NCBI GenBank assembly: GCA_037141055.1
Contig: JBAXDH010000003.1
Location: forward strand, 20,162-84,161
Direction: 5' to 3'
Length of the DNA: 64,000 nt
Source of the DNA: CAIVAT01 sp037141055
GTDB lineage: Bacteria; Bacteroidota; Bacteroidia; Bacteroidales; FEN-979
Shown: piece by piece, positions 60,749 through 64,000 of the stretch
Layout of the letters: each line of letters opens with the position of its first letter
Numbering within the stretch: position 1 is the stretch's first letter
The notes under the pieces: model-generated
Seen by the model: only the letters and a program-made list of their open reading frames with translations
Told to the model about the DNA's origin: nothing
Databases searched by the model: none
Made by a program: the position numbers and the translations under genes

Positions 60749-60776
60749 GGGATACGGGATGCGGGATACGGGAAGC
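60749..60776. repeat. Heptameric tandem repeat abutting the aat start codon
   Basis: Plus-strand GGGATAC, GGGATGC, GGGATAC, GGGAAGC; on the coding strand GCTTCCC, GTATCCC, GCATCCC, GTATCCC followed directly by ATG. Same family as 50519-50552 and 56551-56584. Confidence 0.8.
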
Positions 60777-60791
60777 GGTTTGGTTTATTTG

Positions 60792-61985
60792 TCACAGGGA
60801 TATGGCATCAAAGGCGGTGAGTAATTTCATGCAAGCCATGTCAATCTCGTCATTGGTGATGGTCAGCGGGGGAGCGATGCGAAAAGTTGCGGGCATGAAC
60901 AGGTACCAGTCCACGATTAAACCCTGTTTCAGGGCCGATTCCATAAACAGGCCTCTTTTTTCGGGGTTTGCAAGGTCAATGCCAAGAGCCAGTCCAACCC
61001 TGCGTATCTCTCCGATCGCGGGATGGCCGGAAAGTTTATCGGCAAACATAGCCCCTTTCTCCTCAACCTTTTGCAGCAGACCTTCTGTCAGAAGCACTTC
61101 AAGCCCTGCCAGTGCTGCGGCACAACTTACAGGGTGACCTCCGAAAGTCGTGATATGTCCCAGCTCGGGATTAAAAGCCAGGGTATCCATGATCTTTTTG
61201 GATGCAATGAAAGCCCCCAGAGGCATTCCTGCACCAAGTGCTTTGGCGAGGACGAGGATATCCGGCACAAACTCGTGATGTTCAAAACTGAAAAGCTTGC
61301 CTGTTCTGCCCATTCCCATCTGAACATCATCCACGATTATCAACACCCCATCCTTAGCACAGCGCTTTTTCAACTGGTAAAGAAAATATTCCTCCACTGG
61401 GATGATGCCGGCTTCAGCCTGCACCAGTTCGATTACAACACAGGCAGTGCGGGTAGATATTTTCTCAAGATGGCAATAATTATTAAACTCAATCAACCTG
61501 GTATCGGGCAATAACGGCCTGAATGCGTTTTTAAGGGTCTCGTTGCCAAGAATGCTTAAACTTCCGTGGGTACTGCCGTGGTAGGAATCAATAAAGGATA
61601 AAATTTCAGTCCGGCCGGTGAATCGTTTTGCAAGTTTTAAAGCGCCTTCGATTGCCTCACTGCCGGAATTTACAAAATAGACGGAGTCGAGTTTCTCCGG
61701 CAAAAGTGACGCCAGCTTTGCGGCAAGAAGAACCTGCGGCGACTGGATAAACTCTCCATAAACATTCAGATGCAGATACTTATCCAGTTGAACCCGGATC
61801 GCTTGAAGCACAGCAGGGTGCCGGTGACCGGTATTGCTTACCGCTATTCCCGACACAAGATCGATAAACCGTTCCCCCGATGGTGAATAAAGATAGATTC
61901 CTTCTGCCTTTTCAATTTCAAGCCCCATGGGCGAAAAGGAGGGTAATCCAAGGTGCCTGTAAAATAACTCCCGCTCTGTCATCAT
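60792..61985 (-). CDS. Class III aminotransferase (PLP-dependent)
   Basis: Aminotransferase of the acetylornithine/4-aminobutyrate/ornithine group, about 398 residues from the ATG at 61985 (or 61982). Key elements are DLVSGIAVSNTGHRHPAVLQAI, FVNSGSEAIEGALKLAKRFTGR (phosphate-binding loop), FIDSYHGSTHGSLS, the cofactor aspartate in LIIVDDVQMGMGRTGKLFSFEH, the Schiff-base lysine in ILVLAKALGAGMPLGAFIASK, and TFGGHPVSCAAALAGLEVL. It is not next to arginine or GABA genes, so the amino donor cannot be named. It lies 43 bases upstream of aat on the same strand. Confidence 0.92.
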   Translation of the reverse strand: MMTERELFYRHLGLPSFSPMGLEIEKAEGIYLYSPSGERFIDLVSGIAVSNTGHRHPAVLQAIRVQLDKYLHLNVYGEFIQSPQVLLAAKLASLLPEKLDSVYFVNSGSEAIEGALKLAKRFTGRTEILSFIDSYHGSTHGSLSILGNETLKNAFRPLLPDTRLIEFNNYCHLEKISTRTACVVIELVQAEAGIIPVEEYFLYQLKKRCAKDGVLIIVDDVQMGMGRTGKLFSFEHHEFVPDILVLAKALGAGMPLGAFIASKKIMDTLAFNPELGHITTFGGHPVSCAAALAGLEVLLTEGLLQKVEEKGAMFADKLSGHPAIGEIRRVGLALGIDLANPEKRGLFMESALKQGLIVDWYLFMPATFRIAPPLTITNDEIDMACMKLLTAFDAISL

Positions 61986-62047
61986 ACAATTTGAGTCCAC
62001 GAATATACTAAATGGATCCAAGCCCGAAAAGTATTAATTTCGCAAAG

Positions 62048-62132
62048 TCACCCTGTTACCCTGTTACCCTGTTACCTTGTCACCCTGTTACCTTGTCACC
62101 CTGTCACCCTGTCACCCTGTTACCCTGTCACC
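62048..62132. repeat. Period-8 tandem repeat (TTACCCTG/TCACCCTG), about 10.6 units
   Basis: Ten full octamers plus TCACC, alternating TTACCCTG, TCACCCTG and TTACCTTG. It fills nearly the whole spacer between the aminotransferase start and the SDR start. A second period-8 array (62951-62982) follows the SDR stop codon. Confidence 0.9.
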
Positions 62133-62154
62133 TTTTTTAATGAACAAGTTCCCC

Positions 62155-62949
62155 ATGAAAAACAAAGTAGTAATCATCACCGGCGCCTCCTCGGGAATTG
62201 GAAAAGCCCTTGCCTTTGAATTCGCCAGGCGCGGAGCGAAAATAGTGGCCGCTTCCCGCTCAGGTGTTTCTGATCCTGAATTGTTCAAAATTTCCGCTGA
62301 TATCCTTGATGTCCGCACCGATGTCACCATTGAATCCGATTGCGAAAACCTTGTTCAGAAAGCAATTGAAAAATTCGGGCGGATCGATATCCTGATCAAC
62401 AATGCCGGTATTTCCATGCGGGCGCTCTTTTCGGAAGTAGATATTGATGTACTGCGTCAACTGATGGCGACCAATTTCTGGGGAACTGTTTATTGTACAA
62501 AATTCGCCTTGCCATACCTGCTTGAATCACGGGGATCGCTGGTGGGTGTCTCTTCCGTCGCAGGATATAAGGGGCTTCCCGGACGAACCGGATACTCCGC
62601 TTCAAAATTCGCCATGCAGGGGCTCCTTGAAGTGATCCGCATTGAGAATATGAAAAAAGGGTTGCACGTCCTCATTGCCTGCCCCGGGTTTACCGCATCG
62701 AATATCAGGAATGTTGCTCTTTCAAAAGATGGCTCCTCCCAGGGTGAAACTCCGCTCGATGAATCACAACTTATGCCGGCAGAGGAGGTTGCGCAAAGGA
62801 TAATCTCAGCCATTGAAAACAAAAAACACCGGCTCACCCTTACATCCGTGGGAAAACTGACTGTAATGCTGAATAAATTCTTCCCGAGATTCATGGACAA
62901 AATGGTCTACAACCACATGGCCAAAGAACCAAATTCACCTTTTAAATAA
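62155..62949 (+). CDS. Short-chain dehydrogenase/reductase
   Basis: Classical SDR of about 264 residues: cofactor loop ITGASSGIGKALAFEFARRGAK, arginine after the second strand (AASRSG) suggesting NADP, NNAGISMRALF, the serine in GVSSVAGYKG and the catalytic YSASKFAMQG. A C-terminal extension (LTVMLNKFFPRFMDKMVYNHMAKE) looks membrane-peripheral, as in DHRS7-like members. I start it at the ATG at 62155, with 62140 as an alternative; the TTG at 62077 would translate the octamer array and is rejected. The gene is bracketed by two period-8 repeat arrays. Confidence 0.92.
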   Translation: MKNKVVIITGASSGIGKALAFEFARRGAKIVAASRSGVSDPELFKISADILDVRTDVTIESDCENLVQKAIEKFGRIDILINNAGISMRALFSEVDIDVLRQLMATNFWGTVYCTKFALPYLLESRGSLVGVSSVAGYKGLPGRTGYSASKFAMQGLLEVIRIENMKKGLHVLIACPGFTASNIRNVALSKDGSSQGETPLDESQLMPAEEVAQRIISAIENKKHRLTLTSVGKLTVMLNKFFPRFMDKMVYNHMAKEPNSPFK

Positions 62950-62950
62950 A

Positions 62951-62982
62951 CTTACCAGCTTAGCAGTTTACCATTTTACCAT
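62951..62982. repeat. Period-8 tandem repeat (CTTACCAG/TTTACCAT), four units
   Basis: CTTACCAG, CTTAGCAG, TTTACCAT, TTTACCAT, starting one base after the SDR stop codon and ending 5 bases before the xerD stop codon on the other strand. The TTACC core resembles the 62048 array. Confidence 0.7.
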
Positions 62983-62986
62983 CTTC

Positions 62987-63889
62987 TCAACTCCTCGGAT
63001 GAAACTGAATAATCGTACTTCTCAGGTAATCCCGGTCAAGATGAGTGTATATCTCGGTCGTGGTGATCGATTCGTGCCCGAGCATCTCCTGCACTGCCCG
63101 CAGGTCAGCACCGCCCTCAACAAGGTGCGTGGCAAAGGAATGGCGAAAGGTATGCGGACTGATTTTCTTTTTGATTCCCGCCTTTAATGCCAGTCTTTTA
63201 ATGATGGTAAATATCATGACCCTGGAGAGTCCCGAACCGCGGCGGTTAAGAAACAATACGTCCTCCTGCCCCTTTACGGCAATTACATGCGGCCTCAGGG
63301 ATTTCAGGTAAAACATGATCTCCGACCGGGCAATGCTCCCAATGGGAACAAGCCGTTCTTTATCGCCTTTCCCTGTCACTTTAATAAAGCCATCGTTAAA
63401 AAAAAGGTTCGATATCTTAAGATTTACCAGTTCTGACACCCGGAGTCCGCATCCATACAAGGTTTCCAGCATTGCCTTATTCCTTTTTCCTTCCGGCTTG
63501 CTGAGGTCGATATTCCCGATCAACTGATCGATTTCAGTAACATTCAGGGTGACAGGCAACTTCAGCCCGGTTTTCGGCGAATCAAGCAATTCAGTAGGAT
63601 CACGCTGCACAATATTCTCCAGGACCAGGTAATTATAAAAAGCCCGTATACCGGAAACAACCCGCGCCTGCGTCCGGGCCGACATGCCCAACTCCGTAAT
63701 CCATTGCAAAAAAGCCTGAAGATGATGAAGTTCCAGCTTTTCAGGCCCGATTTCCAACCCGTTCAATTCAAGAAATTGCGTTATCTTTGCCACATCATGG
63801 AGATAGGCCTCAACAGAGTTGCCTGACAACGATTTTTCAAGCTGAAGATAAGCCTTAAAACCACGCATGTATGAATTCCAGATACTCAA
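62987..63889 (-). CDS. xerD: Tyrosine recombinase XerD
   Basis: Site-specific recombinase that, with XerC, resolves chromosome dimers at dif. Of 300 residues, the N-terminal SAM-like domain (FKAYLQLEKSLSGNSVEAYLHDV) covers the first ~100. The catalytic domain carries the first arginine in YGCGLRVSELVNLKISN, the HxxR pair in SPHTFRHSFATHLVEGGADLRAVQEMLGH and the nucleophile in TEIYTHLDRDYLR. All tetrad positions are present. The start is a TTG at 63889; the only later ATG (63868) would remove the conserved W-containing first residues, so TTG is preferred. Confidence 0.94.
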   Translation of the reverse strand: MSIWNSYMRGFKAYLQLEKSLSGNSVEAYLHDVAKITQFLELNGLEIGPEKLELHHLQAFLQWITELGMSARTQARVVSGIRAFYNYLVLENIVQRDPTELLDSPKTGLKLPVTLNVTEIDQLIGNIDLSKPEGKRNKAMLETLYGCGLRVSELVNLKISNLFFNDGFIKVTGKGDKERLVPIGSIARSEIMFYLKSLRPHVIAVKGQEDVLFLNRRGSGLSRVMIFTIIKRLALKAGIKKKISPHTFRHSFATHLVEGGADLRAVQEMLGHESITTTEIYTHLDRDYLRSTIIQFHPRS

Positions 63890-63948
63890 GTCCTGACTAT
63901 TAATGACATAGGATTAATGGTAACAGGAAATAAATGTATGAAAATATT

Positions 63949-63979
63949 TTTGTTTTTTCCGGGAAATGGTTTAATTTTG
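63949..63979 (+). promoter_or_regulatory. Promoter for a gene beyond the window end
   Basis: TTTG at 63949-63952, 19 bases, then TAATTTTG at 63972-63979, a full consensus match. Transcription would run out of the window to the right; no start codon is visible in the last 20 bases. Confidence 0.7.
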
Positions 63980-64000
63980 CAGTCCCGAAAAATAAAGAAG

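Noticed and set aside
62048..62132. Repeat array considered as a CRISPR
   Set aside because: The units are only 8 bases with no spacers between them, and no cas genes are present.
62077..62154. Upstream TTG start for the SDR gene
   Set aside because: It would translate the octamer array into a low-complexity leader (LSPCHPVTLSP); the SDR fold begins at MKNKVVIITG.
1..64000. tRNA or rRNA genes
   Set aside because: I looked for conserved tRNA arm patterns and rRNA segments in the spacers and saw none; a covariance-model scan would settle it.

Overview
The window reads as a chromosomal segment of a Bacteroidota bacterium, most likely a non-gut Bacteroidales-type lineage. Evidence: three secreted peptidases end in type A sorting domains of the type IX secretion system (T9SS); a bamD-rpoZ-coaBC-porD-recN gene run; DUF6913 next to dapA; several TTTG-N19/20-TAnnTTTG promoters typical of the Bacteroidota primary sigma factor; few Shine-Dalgarno sequences; and moderate GC. 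I see no rRNA, tRNA, CRISPR array, prophage or complete insertion sequence. Coding density is high and most neighbours are separated by 0-50 bases.

Layout. 0.1-14.5 kb: lon, two back-to-back secreted M1 aminopeptidases, an oligopeptide-binding lipoprotein, an MBL-fold hydrolase, DUF6913, dapA, a secreted M14 carboxypeptidase, a membrane protein and a serine-palmitoyltransferase-like enzyme. 14.6-20.7 kb: a conserved housekeeping operon (bamD, rpoZ, coaBC, porD, recN, AI-2E-type permease). 20.8-29.3 kb: an outer-membrane barrel, an M64 peptidase, a drug/metabolite permease and a mannan/N-glycan pair (GH92 alpha-mannosidase, GH2 beta-mannosidase). 29.5-39.8 kb: galactokinase, PPK2, mutarotase, SDR, EXPERA-like membrane protein, M23 peptidase, metallophosphoesterase, a sodium/solute symporter with a tiny partner, and an alkyltransferase. 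39.8-55.6 kb: a glycosidase region holding a 944-residue glycosidase-like protein fused to an FGE/SUMF domain and an eight-gene minus-strand run with three six-hairpin glycosidases and a DUF2961/GH172 protein, but no SusC/SusD. 55.6-64 kb: radical SAM protein, C1 peptidase, an AT-rich accessory island, aat, a class III aminotransferase, an SDR and xerD.

The best candidate for an undescribed system is the island at about 57.9-60.06 kb. It encodes a cytoplasmic caspase/gingipain-fold protein (GHG histidine and SCQT cysteine 35 residues apart). Its first ~110 residues align end to end with the entire 110-residue product of the next gene. A 14-bp perfect hairpin separates the two genes, and an AT-rich leader of nearly 600 bases precedes the protease gene. 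This looks like a protease plus a free copy of its own recruitment or inhibitory domain, and I do not recognise the shared domain.

A second unusual layer is a set of short tandem repeats with 7-, 8- or 9-bp periods that sit directly against start and stop codons. One GTATCCC/GCATCCC heptamer family occurs at three loci: inside a glycosidase gene (in frame), immediately after a stop codon, and immediately before the aat start codon. A nested inverted-repeat element lies between galK and ppk2.
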